Below, in pieces: positions 6,087 through 15,989 of a stretch of 18,057 nucleotides of DNA. How positions within the stretch are numbered: the stretch's first letter is position 1; each line of letters opens with the position of its first letter. Source of the stretch: RHKX01 sp964497825. GTDB taxonomy: Bacteria; Actinomycetota; Thermoleophilia; Solirubrobacterales; 70-9. The notes beneath the pieces are model-generated. The model made no database searches. It worked only from the letters and a program-made list of their open reading frames with translations, and was not told the origin of the DNA. The stretch is taken from NCBI GenBank assembly GCA_964497825.1, contig CAZCFA010000059.1:1-18057 (forward strand), in the 5' to 3' direction. Both the position numbers and the translations under genes were made by a program.

Positions 6087-7475
6087 ATGATCAGGGGGAG
6101 CGCGAGCCCGGTGACAGAACTCAGGCCTGCGGCCGGCGGCCCGCCACAGCGCGCGCGTGGGCTCGACCCGCCCGCGACCGTGATCGTCGACCGCTCGCTG
6201 CGGATCCGGATGGCGTCGGGGACCGGCGCCGCCGAGCTCGTCGGCGCCCCGCTGGGGGCCGCGATCGATGCCGGCGGCGACGGCCTCCGCCTCGAGCAGG
6301 CGGTGCGCCGCGCCGCCGCCGGCAGCGGCACGGTGCTGAGCCTGTCGGTCGGCGGCATCCCCCGGTCGGTCGAGTGCGCGCCGCTGTCGGGCGACCTCGT
6401 CGCCGGCGAGTCGCTGGTCCTGATCGAGCTCGCCGCGGCGAGCCCGACCGACGCCGAGCTCGCCGCCGCCCGCTCCCGCGCCGATGATCTCGAGGCGCTC
6501 GCCGGCGGCGCCCGCCGGCTCGCCCGCAGCCGCGAGCGGGGCGAGACGCGGGCCGCGATCTGCGAGGCGGCGGTCGACGTCGCGGACGCCGATCTCGCCG
6601 CGGTCGTCGAGCGCGCCCCCGACCGCGACTCGCTGCTGGTCTCGGCGGTGACGAGCAGCCAGCTCGAGCGGCGCACGATCACAGCCGACCGGGCCCTCCA
6701 CGCGGCGCGCGCCTTCGCGGCCGGCCGGCCCGAGCGCAACGACGAGTGCGCCGCCGCCGACGAGGCCGCGACGTGGCCGCTGGGGCGGGCCGGGGTGGCG
6801 GTGGGGCTCTGGCAGCCGGTGCTGCAGGGCGACGCGGTCGAGGCCGTGATCGCGATCGGCTGGCGCGATCGATCCGCGGCCCGATCGCGGGGCGGTGAAG
6901 CGATCGGGCTGCTCGCCGATGAGGCGGCGGTCGCGCTGGAGCGCGTCGCCTCGCTCGAGCGGCTGACCGAGATGGCGCGCACCGACCCGCTCACCGAGCT
7001 CTCCAATCGCCGCGCCTGGCAGGACGAGCTGGCGCGGGAGCTGGCGCGCGCCGAGCGCAGCGGGCTGCGGCTCGCGGTCGGCCTGATCGACCTCGATGAG
7101 TTCAAGGCCTACAACGACCGCTGGGGCCATGCCGCCGGCGACCGGGTGCTGCTGACCGCGGCGCGGCGCTGGCGGCGCCGGCTGCGGCTGACCGACCTGC
7201 TGGCGAGGATCGGCGGCGACGAGTTCGCGATCGCGATGCCGAGCTGCGGGCTCGAGCAGGCGGTCGAGCTCGGCGACCAGCTCCGCGCCGCCCTGCCGGA
7301 CGGGCTCAGCTGCTCGATCGGCGTCGCCGAGTGGAGCGGCGCCGAGCCCGCCGCCGACCTTCTCGCGCGGGCCGATCAGGCGCTCTACGCCGCCAAGAAC
7401 TCCGGTCGGAATGGGACTTTCTCGCTGCCCACACCCGCCGGGCCCAGGGCGGGTCGTCCGCTACCCTCGTCCTAG
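6087..7475 (+). CDS. Diguanylate cyclase with PAS/GAF-like sensor region
   Basis: Likely makes cyclic di-GMP from two GTP. The 462-residue protein has no membrane segment, so it should be cytoplasmic. Residues about 30-125 look PAS-like (VIVDRSLRIRMAS), and about 130-290 GAF-like with a coiled link (ALERVASLERLTEMARTD). The C-terminal GGDEF domain starts at DPLTELSNRRAW. It has DLDEFKAYNDRWGHAAGD for metal and substrate, an intact GGDEF at 376-380, and RLTD (367-370) five residues before it. RLTD is the RxxD inhibitory site, so the enzyme should be active and product-inhibited. No EAL domain is present. It lies 37 nt after hpf with its own leaderless-type promoter and separates hpf from secA, which are adjacent in many genomes. 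The sensed signal is unknown. Confidence 0.88.
   Translation: MIRGSASPVTELRPAAGGPPQRARGLDPPATVIVDRSLRIRMASGTGAAELVGAPLGAAIDAGGDGLRLEQAVRRAAAGSGTVLSLSVGGIPRSVECAPLSGDLVAGESLVLIELAAASPTDAELAAARSRADDLEALAGGARRLARSRERGETRAAICEAAVDVADADLAAVVERAPDRDSLLVSAVTSSQLERRTITADRALHAARAFAAGRPERNDECAAADEAATWPLGRAGVAVGLWQPVLQGDAVEAVIAIGWRDRSAARSRGGEAIGLLADEAAVALERVASLERLTEMARTDPLTELSNRRAWQDELARELARAERSGLRLAVGLIDLDEFKAYNDRWGHAAGDRVLLTAARRWRRRLRLTDLLARIGGDEFAIAMPSCGLEQAVELGDQLRAALPDGLSCSIGVAEWSGAEPAADLLARADQALYAAKNSGRNGTFSLPTPAGPRAGRPLPSS
7462..7467 (+). promoter_or_regulatory. Predicted -10 element of secA
   Basis: TACCCT preceded by GC lies 12 nt before the secA ATG, inside the last codons of the GGDEF gene. 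A start site 6-8 nt downstream would leave a leader of only a few bases. No Shine-Dalgarno is present before ATG 7480. Confidence 0.45.
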
Positions 7476-7479
7476 CGCG

Positions 7480-10332
<2,853 letters not shown>

Positions 10333-10443
10333 GGCGGGCCACGAGCGCCCGGTCCGGCGCTGCCGCCGCTGAGGGACGCTGCCGCCGCTGAGCGGTCGCG
10401 CGCCGACCGCGGACGGCGCGCTCCGGCGCGCTCGCGGTCGCGG

Positions 10444-10698
10444 CGGGCTCCGGCGCGCGCGCCCCGGTTGCGGCGGCCTCGGCGCCGGAACCAGCGATTC
10501 GAGCGCCGACTCGCGGATTGCGGCAACGTGGTTGCCGGAATCTGCGGCTCGGGCTCCGGCGCCCTCGCCGGCTGCGGCGCGGTCGGCCGGGCACGCCGGT
10601 TGCGACGGGGTACGCGGGCTCCGGCGCGCCCCCGGTTGCGGCGCGGTCGGCTGGGCGCGCGGGCTCGCCGGTTGCGGCGGCCGGCGCGGGCTCCGGCG
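10444..10698. repeat. Degenerate GC-rich repeat array
   Basis: CGGGCTCCGGCG occurs exactly at 10444-10455, 10550-10561, 10615-10626 and 10687-10698. It alternates with CCGGTTGCGRCG at 10464, 10596, 10632 and 10668. Spacings are irregular (106, 65 and 72 nt), so this is a decayed or heterogeneous tandem array and not a CRISPR. Expansion by replication slippage is the simplest origin. Confidence 0.6.
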
Positions 10699-10713
10699 GC
10701 GACCCGCTCGCGC

Positions 10714-10719
10714 TAGCCT
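10714..10719 (+). promoter_or_regulatory. Predicted -10 element of prfB
   Basis: TAGCCT preceded by GC, 9 nt before the prfB ATG at 10729, predicting a leaderless or almost leaderless mRNA. No Shine-Dalgarno precedes the ATG. Confidence 0.5.
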
Positions 10720-10728
10720 CCGGCCCCG

Positions 10729-11836
10729 ATGGCCGAGGCGGTCGACACCGACGCCCGCATCGCGGAGGTCCGCGAGCAGCTCACCCTGCTCCGGGACTAC
10801 CTTTGACCCGGCCGGGCTGCGGACCGAGCTGAAGCGGCTCGAGGGCGAGATGCAGGCGCCGGGCTTCTGGGACGACCAGGAGACGGCGGCGGGGGTCGCG
10901 GCCGAGCACGCGCGCGCGAAGCGCAAGCTCGAGCTCTGGGAGGAGGTCGCCGCCGACGCCGACGACCTCGCCGAGCTCGCCGAGCTGGCGGCCGAGGACG
11001 AGGAGATCGCCGCCGAGCTCGGCGGCCAGCTCGGCTCGATCGAGGCGCGGCTGGCCGCGCTCGAGGAGCAGCGCCTGTTCTCGGGCGAGCACGACTCCGG
11101 CGACGCCGTCGTCACCGTGCGCTCGGGCGCCGGCGGCACCGACTCCCAGGACTGGGCCGAGATGCTGTTGCGGATGTATCTGCGCTGGGCCGAGGCGCGC
11201 GGCTTCGCGGTCGAGATCAAGGAGGCCTCCGAGGGCGAGGAGGCGGGGCTGAAGTCGGCGACGTTCCTCGCCCGCGGCGAGAACGCCTACGGGCTGTTCG
11301 CGGCCGAGCGCGGCGTCCATCGCCTCGTCCGGATCTCGCCGTTCGACTCGCAGTCGCGGCGCCACACGGCCTTCGCCCAGCTCGACGTCGCGCCGCTCGT
11401 CGCCGACGACGTCGAGATCGACCTCGACGAGGGCGACATCCGCGTCGACACCTACCGGGCATCGGGCGCCGGCGGCCAGCACGTCAACAAGACCGACTCG
11501 GCGGTGCGGCTCACCCACGAGCCGACCGGGATCGTCGTCCAGTGCCAGAACGAGCGCTCGCAGACCCAGAACAAGGCGACCGCGATGCAGATGCTGCGCG
11601 CCCGGCTGCTCGCCGAGGAGGAGCGCAGGCGGGCCGAGGAGCTGGCGGCCGAGCGCGGCGAGCAGAAGTCGGTCGAGTGGGGATCGCAGATCCGCAGCTA
11701 CACGCTGCACCCGACGACGCGGGTCAAGGACCACCGCACCGGCCACGAGGTCGGCGACGCGCAGCGCGTCCTCGACGGCGATCTCGACGGCTTCATCCGC
11801 GAGTACCTGCTGCAGAGCGCCGCGGGCGCCGCATGA
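10729..11836 (+). CDS. prfB: Peptide chain release factor 2 with programmed +1 frameshift
   Basis: RF2 ends translation at UGA and UAA. The gene is read as 10729-10803 joined to 10805-11836, giving 368 residues. Frame 0 from ATG 10729 encodes MAEAVDTDARIAEVREQ and onward to DYL, then meets UGA at 10804-10806. The slippery CTT-TGA-C is the classical RF2 site, and a +1 shift continues as LDPAGLRTELKRLEG, the normal RF2 sequence. Low RF2 slows termination and favours the shift, an autoregulatory loop. The usual AGGGGG stimulator is replaced by a weaker CCGGGA. The stop-codon recognition motif SPF is at 203-205 and the catalytic GGQ at 248-250, both as expected for RF2. A longer open frame from 10532 into the +1 phase is repeat-derived and is not the real N-terminus. 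It overlaps nadC by 4 nt (ATGA). Confidence 0.95.
10801..10807 (+). promoter_or_regulatory. RF2 programmed frameshift site
   Basis: CTTTGAC: the ribosome decodes CTT, then slips +1 over the in-frame TGA (10804-10806) to read GAC. It is codon 26 of prfB, the same place as in Escherichia coli. The upstream Shine-Dalgarno-like element is weak (CCGGGAC). Confidence 0.93.
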
Positions 11837-13851
11837 GCGCCGCCGGCTGGCGCGATCTCGTCCGGCGGGCGCTGGCCGAGGACATCGGCGCGGGTGACAT
11901 CACCAGCGAGGCCACGGTGCCGGCCGCCGCCCAGGCGCGGGCGGTGATCGTCCAGAAGCAGCCGGGGGTGATCTTCGGGCTCGGCGTCGCCGCCGAGGTC
12001 CTGCACCAGGCCGGCGCCGGCGAGCTCGACCGGCTCGTACCCGAGGGCGAGCCCAGCGCCGACGTCCCGCGCGAGATCGCGATGGTCGCCGGGCCGGCAC
12101 GGGCGCTGCTGGCGGGCGAGCGGGTCGCGCTCAACCTGCTCGGCCGGCTCTCGGGGATCGCGACGCTGACCGCCCGCTACGTCGCCGCCGCGGCCGTGGC
12201 CGGCGGGCATGCGGTCGTCCTCGACACCCGCAAGACGACGCCGGGGCTGCGCGAGCTCGAGAAGGCGGCGGTCCGCGCCGGCGGCGGTCGCAACCACCGC
12301 CGCGGCCTCGACGACGCGATCCTGATCAAGGAGAACCACATCGCGCTCGCGGGCGGCGGGCTCGCGGAGGCGGTCGCCCGCGCTCGCGGCGCGTATCCGG
12401 ACGTCGCGATCGAGGTCGAGTGCCGCGACCGCGACGAGGTGGCAGCCGGGCTCGAGTCGGGGGCGGACCGGCTGCTGCTCGACAACATGGGACCGGACGA
12501 GCTCGGCGCCTGCGTGGCCGCCCGCGATCGGCACGAGCGGCAGGCGGGCAGGCGAGCCGAGCTCGAGGCATCCGGCGGCGTCGACCTGGAGACGATCGGC
12601 GCGATCGCGGCCAGCGGCGTCGATTTCGTCTCGGTCGGGGCGCTGACCCACTCGGCCCCGACGCTCGACATCTCGATGCTGCTCGAGCCCACCTGAGGCG
12701 CGCGACCGTCGATCGCTGCGGCGGCCGCCGCCGTGGCGGGGCCGCGGCTTCGGGTAGCGGCTGACCTCGAGGCCGCCGCCGCGGCGGACGTGGTAGCGGT
12801 CGCCGGGGCCCGCCTCGCGCTGCTTCGGGCCGACGATCATCACCAGGTTGACGAAGACCGGCCGCGGGGCGCTGCGCGAGAGGCGAAGGACGCCGACCTT
12901 GCGGGTCGTGCAGGCGTCGCGGTCGGCGGTGCAGTTGAAGCCGTTCGCCTCGCTGATCTCGCCCTCGCCGCCGAGCCGGCGCGCCAGCGGCCCGGGCTCG
13001 GTCCCGTTCCGGCGGTCGGCGAGGATCAGCTGCGCGGAGGTGCGGACCGAGTAGGGGAGCCGGGAGCGGTCGGTGACGGCCAGCGCCTCGACGGCGAGCT
13101 GCTGGCCCGCCTCGAGGTTGCGCAGCCGCTGCGAGTAGACGACGTGGCGCTCCAGGTCGAGCGGCAGCTCGGGCGTCACGCGGGCCCGGCTGCGGCGCGG
13201 CCGCGGGTAGTCGCCGTCGCCCGGGTGCAGCAGCACCGCGTTGATCCGCCCCCGGTCCTGGGGGATCGAGCCGTCGGGCTTGTTGCCGCCGACGATCAGC
13301 ACGTCCCGCCTGCCGGCGTGCGGGTTGCTGGCGCCGATCACGAGGTTGACGAAGCAGCGGTCGGGCGCGCAGGGCAGCCGGCGCGGGTCGTGGACGCGGA
13401 CCCCGGCGCCGGTGAAGACGAGCACGCAGTGATGCTCGCGCGGCTGCCGCTGCCGGCAGACGGCGCGCCTGCTGGCGCTGACCGGCAGGCCGCGCGCCGA
13501 GCGCGCCGAGCGCGCCAGCACCAGCCGTGCCGTGAGCAGCGGGTCGTAGCGGTACGGCGGCCCGATGCAGCGCTCGACCCGCCGGTCGCAGTTCAGCGTC
13601 ACCTGGACCTCGGCCGAGAGCTCGAGCCGGTCGCCCTGGCGCAGCCGCGGCAGCCGCTTCGGCCCGAGCGACATCACGACCCGCTTCGCGGCGCCGGCGC
13701 GCCTCGTGATCGGCAGCCGCTCGAACCGCTCCGAGTAGTTGCCGCTGGTCGCGACCCGGACGACGTCGCGCTGCTCGCCGCCGGGCCTCGCCGCCGCCGC
13801 CGCGGCGGCGAGCAGGACGAGGGCGGCGGCGATCGCGATCGGTCGGCGCAT
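11698..13851 (-). CDS. Secreted protein with a duplicated cysteine-containing domain; native part about residues 1-384
   Basis: Not a family I recognise. A signal peptide (MRRPIAIAAALVLLAAAAAAARPG) is followed by two copies of one domain, about residues 65-195 and 235-370. Both contain a GDRLELSAEV/GQQLAVEALAV strand, paired cysteines and FVNLV, then a Gly/Asn-rich end. Copy one carries more cysteines (NCDRRVERC, CRQRQPREHHC, CAPDRC). The coding character ends with VSRYPKP just before the end of nadC (12696). No stop exists in this frame there, so the formal ORF continues antisense through nadC into prfB, stopping at 11698 (717 residues). The antisense part is Arg/Asp/Ala-rich and probably not genuine protein. 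A missed frameshift, sequencing error or true long overlap could explain this. It lies 58 nt after the glycosylase gene, likely the same transcript. Confidence 0.55.
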   Translation of the reverse strand: MRRPIAIAAALVLLAAAAAAARPGGEQRDVVRVATSGNYSERFERLPITRRAGAAKRVVMSLGPKRLPRLRQGDRLELSAEVQVTLNCDRRVERCIGPPYRYDPLLTARLVLARSARSARGLPVSASRRAVCRQRQPREHHCVLVFTGAGVRVHDPRRLPCAPDRCFVNLVIGASNPHAGRRDVLIVGGNKPDGSIPQDRGRINAVLLHPGDGDYPRPRRSRARVTPELPLDLERHVVYSQRLRNLEAGQQLAVEALAVTDRSRLPYSVRTSAQLILADRRNGTEPGPLARRLGGEGEISEANGFNCTADRDACTTRKVGVLRLSRSAPRPVFVNLVMIVGPKQREAGPGDRYHVRRGGGLEVSRYPKPRPRHGGGRRSDRRSRASGGLEQHRDVERRGRVGQRPDRDEIDAAGRDRADRLQVDAAGCLELGSPARLPLVPIAGGHAGAELVRSHVVEQQPVRPRLEPGCHLVAVAALDLDRDVRIRAASAGDRLREPAARERDVVLLDQDRVVEAAAVVATAAGADRRLLELAQPRRRLAGVEDDRMPAGHGRGGDVAGGQRRDPREPAEQVERDPLARQQRPCRPGDHRDLARDVGAGLALGYEPVELAGAGLVQDLGGDAEPEDHPRLLLDDHRPRLGGGRHRGLAGDVTRADVLGQRPPDEIAPAGGAHAAPAALCSRYSRMKPSRSPSRTRCASPTSWPVRWSLTRVVGCSV
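11833..12696 (+). CDS. nadC: Nicotinate-nucleotide pyrophosphorylase (carboxylating)
   Basis: Quinolinate phosphoribosyltransferase: quinolinate plus PRPP gives nicotinate mononucleotide, CO2 and pyrophosphate in de novo NAD synthesis. The 287-residue product has the N-terminal EDIGAGDITSEATVP, the mid-domain ERVALNLLGRLSGIATLT and the core DTRKTTPGLRELEKAAVRAGGGRNH. IKENH appears where IKDNH is usual. Then come the barrel strands IEVEC and LLLDNM, and the C-terminal SGGVDLETIGAIAASGVDFVSVGALTHS. ATG 11833 overlaps the prfB stop by 4 nt, so translation is probably coupled and transcription comes from the prfB promoter. nadA is 2.2 kb downstream beyond two minus-strand genes; nadB is not in the window. 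Confidence 0.95.
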   Translation: MSAAGWRDLVRRALAEDIGAGDITSEATVPAAAQARAVIVQKQPGVIFGLGVAAEVLHQAGAGELDRLVPEGEPSADVPREIAMVAGPARALLAGERVALNLLGRLSGIATLTARYVAAAAVAGGHAVVLDTRKTTPGLRELEKAAVRAGGGRNHRRGLDDAILIKENHIALAGGGLAEAVARARGAYPDVAIEVECRDRDEVAAGLESGADRLLLDNMGPDELGACVAARDRHERQAGRRAELEASGGVDLETIGAIAASGVDFVSVGALTHSAPTLDISMLLEPT

Positions 13852-13876
13852 CGGCGCGACAGGCTCGCAGATCCTC

Positions 13877-13910
13877 CGCCGCCGCCGGCGGCGGCGCCTG
13901 CTGGCGCCGC
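13877..13910 (-). terminator. Two competing hairpins after the DNA glycosylase gene
   Basis: GCGGCGCC (13891-13898) and GGCGCCGC (13903-13910) form a perfect 8-bp stem with a TGCT loop, whose base touches the glycosylase stop codon. A perfect 20-bp palindrome of CCG/CGG repeats (13877-13896) overlaps its left arm. Only one can form at a time. No U-tract follows, so a terminator, an attenuator or an mRNA processing site are all possible. Confidence 0.4.
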
Positions 13911-14767
13911 TACTTGAGCAGCCGCGAGAGCCGCCGGTCGGCGAGGACGCGGCCGCCGGTCTGCTCGCGCGGGCAGTAGCAGGTGACCCGCTCGGCGTAG
14001 TGGATCGCGGCGATCGTCTCGCCGCAGCGCGGGCAGGGCTCGCCCTCGCGCCGATGGACCTGCAGCGGCATCGGCATCTTGTCGGGGACCGTCGCGCCGA
14101 TCACCCGCTCGTAGTGGTTGATCGCGCGATCGAGGACCGCCAGCGCCCCGTGCAGGGCGGCGATCTCCCCATCGCTGAGGTCAGCCGACTTCTTGAACGG
14201 GGACAGCCGCGCCTCCCAGAGGATCTCGTCGACCCAGGAGCGCCCGATGCCGGCGATCGCGCGCTGGTTGCGCAGCAGCGAGTGCACGTGGCCGCCGCCC
14301 TCGAGCAGCTCCGCGAGCTCGTCGACCGACGGCGCCGGCCACGCCTCCGGTCCGAGCGTCGCGACGACCTCCTCGCCGGCGACGTCGCCGCCGTCGAGCA
14401 GCTTCGCCCAGGCCCGCTGCTTGGTGCCGAACTCGCGCAGCCGCAGCTCGCGGCCGTCGCCGAGCCGGATCAGCAGCCGCGAGCGCCGATCGCGCAGCGA
14501 GGCCCTCTCGTCGAAGAGCTGCAGCCGCCCCGCCGACATCAGGTGCGCGAGCAGCGCCAGCCGCCCATCGGCCGGGCCGAACTCGATCACGGGCATCTTG
14601 CCGATCCTGCGCACCGCCGCGACCTCGAGCCCGACCAGCGACTCGAGCGGCGGCGCGACGCTCTTCAGCGCCACGACCCCGGGGGCGAGCACCGATTCGA
14701 CCTCGGCTCCCGCGAGCGCGGTTCCGAGCCGCCGCACCGTGATCTCGACCTCGGGAAGCTCCGGCAC
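13910..14767 (-). CDS. mutM: Fpg/Nei-family DNA glycosylase/AP lyase
   Basis: Removes oxidised bases and cuts the abasic site in base-excision repair. After loss of fMet the 285-residue protein begins PELPEVE, with the catalytic Pro and Glu. It has a lysine in RRIGKMPVIEF, HLMSAGRL, REFGT and the helix-two-turn-helix RSWVDEILWEARLSP, where a GN is usual before the aromatic residue. The C-terminal zinc finger is atypical: C245-x2-C248 is normal, but the second pair is C263-Y-C265, and the usual fourth Cys is Glu268 (YCPREQTGG). The frame stays open to 14917, but the GTG at 14765-14767 gives the required N-terminal proline and has a -10 element 6 nt before it. Whether it prefers 8-oxoguanine or pyrimidine damage cannot be told. 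Confidence 0.85.
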   Translation of the reverse strand: MPELPEVEITVRRLGTALAGAEVESVLAPGVVALKSVAPPLESLVGLEVAAVRRIGKMPVIEFGPADGRLALLAHLMSAGRLQLFDERASLRDRRSRLLIRLGDGRELRLREFGTKQRAWAKLLDGGDVAGEEVVATLGPEAWPAPSVDELAELLEGGGHVHSLLRNQRAIAGIGRSWVDEILWEARLSPFKKSADLSDGEIAALHGALAVLDRAINHYERVIGATVPDKMPMPLQVHRREGEPCPRCGETIAAIHYAERVTCYCPREQTGGRVLADRRLSRLLK

Positions 14768-14773
14768 GGGAGC

Positions 14774-14779
14774 AGCGTA
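14774..14779 (-). promoter_or_regulatory. Predicted -10 element of mutM (leaderless)
   Basis: On the minus strand, TACGCT lies 6 nt before the GTG start, preceded by C. Transcription should begin at the start codon. Together with the need for an N-terminal proline, this settles the start. Confidence 0.55.
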
Positions 14780-14859
14780 GTTCAGCGGCAAGGCCGTCCC
14801 CGGCCGGGTTGCGGCGCTCGCCGCGGCCACCGCTCGCGCGTCCGGCGGCGTCACGGCGC

Positions 14860-14865
14860 TAGACT
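14860..14865 (+). promoter_or_regulatory. Predicted -10 element of nadA
   Basis: TAGACT preceded by GC. A start site near 14872 gives a leader of about 77 nt, unlike the leaderless neighbours. The leader has a short CCGCC-AGG-GGCGG hairpin just before the Shine-Dalgarno, which could affect translation. It faces away from the mutM promoter about 90 nt away. Confidence 0.45.
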
Positions 14866-14937
14866 CGGTGCAGTCATTCGCCCGTCCGTTGACCGGCTGG
14901 CGAACATCAAGGAACACGTCGCCCGCCAGGGGCGGTC

Positions 14938-14944
14938 AGGAGGT
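14938..14944 (+). promoter_or_regulatory. Strong Shine-Dalgarno of nadA
   Basis: AGGAGGT ends 4 nt before ATG 14949 and decides that start over an in-frame ATG at 14868. Confidence 0.8.
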
Positions 14945-14948
14945 ACCG

Positions 14949-15986
14949 ATGCAGGAGCTTCCAACGACGCAGGCACCGCTCGTCGGTGGCCGGCAGCTCA
15001 GCCCCGAGCAGATCGCCGCGATGTCGGCCGAGGTGCGCGAGCTCGCCAAGCAGCGCGACGCCGTGATCCTCGCCCACAACTACCAGCTGCCCGAGCTGCA
15101 GGACCTCGCCGACTTCGTCGGCGACTCGCTCGGCCTCTCGCGCGCCGCCGCCGCCACCGACTCGTCGGTGATCGCCTTCTGCGGCGTCCATTTCATGGCC
15201 GAGACCGCGTCGGTGCTCTCGCCCGAGAAGACCGTGCTGATCCCCGACCCCGGCGCCGGCTGCTCGCTCGCCGACTCGATCACGGCGCCGCAGCTGCAGG
15301 CCTGGAAGGACGAGCACCCGGGCGCGCTGGTCGTCATGTACGTCAACACCTCGGCCGAGGTCAAGGCGCTGACCGATTACTGCTGCACCTCCTCGAACGC
15401 CGTCGCCGTCGTCGAGCACATCTGGGACGAGCACGGTCCCGAGACCGAGATCCTGTTCGGCCCCGATATGTGGCTCGGCGCGTTCGTCGAGCGCGAGGCC
15501 GGGCTGCGCGACGATCCCGAGCGCCGCGCCCGGTTCCACGTCTGGGACGGCGAGTGCCACGTCCACGCCGGGATCCGGCCCGACGACATCACCGAGATGC
15601 GGGCCGAGCATCCCGAGGCCGAGTTCCTGATCCATCCCGAGTGCGGCTGCTCGACCCAGGCGATGGAGTACGTCGCCTCCGGCGACATCGCCGGCGAGGG
15701 CGTCCACATGCTCTCGACCTCGGGGATGATCAACCACGTCGGTCAGCAGCCGAGCGGCTCCTACATTGTCGCGACCGAGACCGGGATGCTCTACCCGCTC
15801 GAGCAGGCGGCGCCGGAGGCGGACCTGATCGCCGCCAACCGGATGGCGTTCTGCAAGTACATGAAGATGATCACGCTGCCGAAGCTGCGCGACTGCCTGC
15901 GCGACATGACCGGCGAGGTCAGGGTGCCGCCGGAGATCGCCGAGCGGGCGCGGGTCCCGATCGAGCGCATGGTCGCGATCGGCTAG
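14949..15986 (+). CDS. nadA: Quinolinate synthase
   Basis: Condenses iminoaspartate with dihydroxyacetone phosphate to give quinolinate, using a [4Fe-4S] cluster, one step before NadC. The 345-residue protein has AHNYQLPELQDLADFVGDSL near the N-terminus. The three cluster cysteines are recognisable in FCGVHFMAE, HPECGC and FCKYMKM. Substrate-site motifs YVNTSAEVKA, GPDMWLG and STSGM are also present. The start at 14949 follows AGGAGGT; residues encoded upstream to 14868 are not family-like. It is transcribed away from mutM. Its 3' end is only 3 nt from the stop of the convergent HicB remnant. Confidence 0.95.
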   Translation: MQELPTTQAPLVGGRQLSPEQIAAMSAEVRELAKQRDAVILAHNYQLPELQDLADFVGDSLGLSRAAAATDSSVIAFCGVHFMAETASVLSPEKTVLIPDPGAGCSLADSITAPQLQAWKDEHPGALVVMYVNTSAEVKALTDYCCTSSNAVAVVEHIWDEHGPETEILFGPDMWLGAFVEREAGLRDDPERRARFHVWDGECHVHAGIRPDDITEMRAEHPEAEFLIHPECGCSTQAMEYVASGDIAGEGVHMLSTSGMINHVGQQPSGSYIVATETGMLYPLEQAAPEADLIAANRMAFCKYMKMITLPKLRDCLRDMTGEVRVPPEIAERARVPIERMVAIG

Positions 15987-15989
15987 GTG

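Larger units (their letters stand above)
10333..10728. other. Repeat-rich gene-free gap between secA and prfB
   Basis: This 396-nt gap has no supported gene. It is made largely of degenerate GC repeats: a 16-nt CGCTGCCGCCGCTGAG twice (10358-10373, 10377-10392), CGGGCTCCGGCG four times, and CCGGTTGCGRCG four times. A perfect 7-bp hairpin CGGCAAC-GTG-GTTGCCG lies at 10521-10537. The prfB promoter is at its right end. No U-tract terminator for secA was found. Confidence 0.6.

Noticed and set aside
10444..10698. Possible CRISPR array
   Set aside because: Repeats are 12 nt, degenerate and irregularly spaced, spacers themselves repeat, and there are no cas genes.
10532..10804. N-terminal extension of RF2 in the +1 frame
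   Set aside because: The residues come from the GC repeat array; the true N-terminus is in frame 0 from ATG 10729 through the frameshift site.
14889..14894. TTGACC as a -35 box for nadA
   Set aside because: No acceptable -10 lies 16-18 nt downstream; the GCTAGACT element upstream is a better candidate.
14768..14917. 50-residue N-terminal extension of the DNA glycosylase
   Set aside because: Catalysis needs the proline directly after the initiator Met, which fixes the GTG at 14765-14767; the extension overlaps the nadA promoter.
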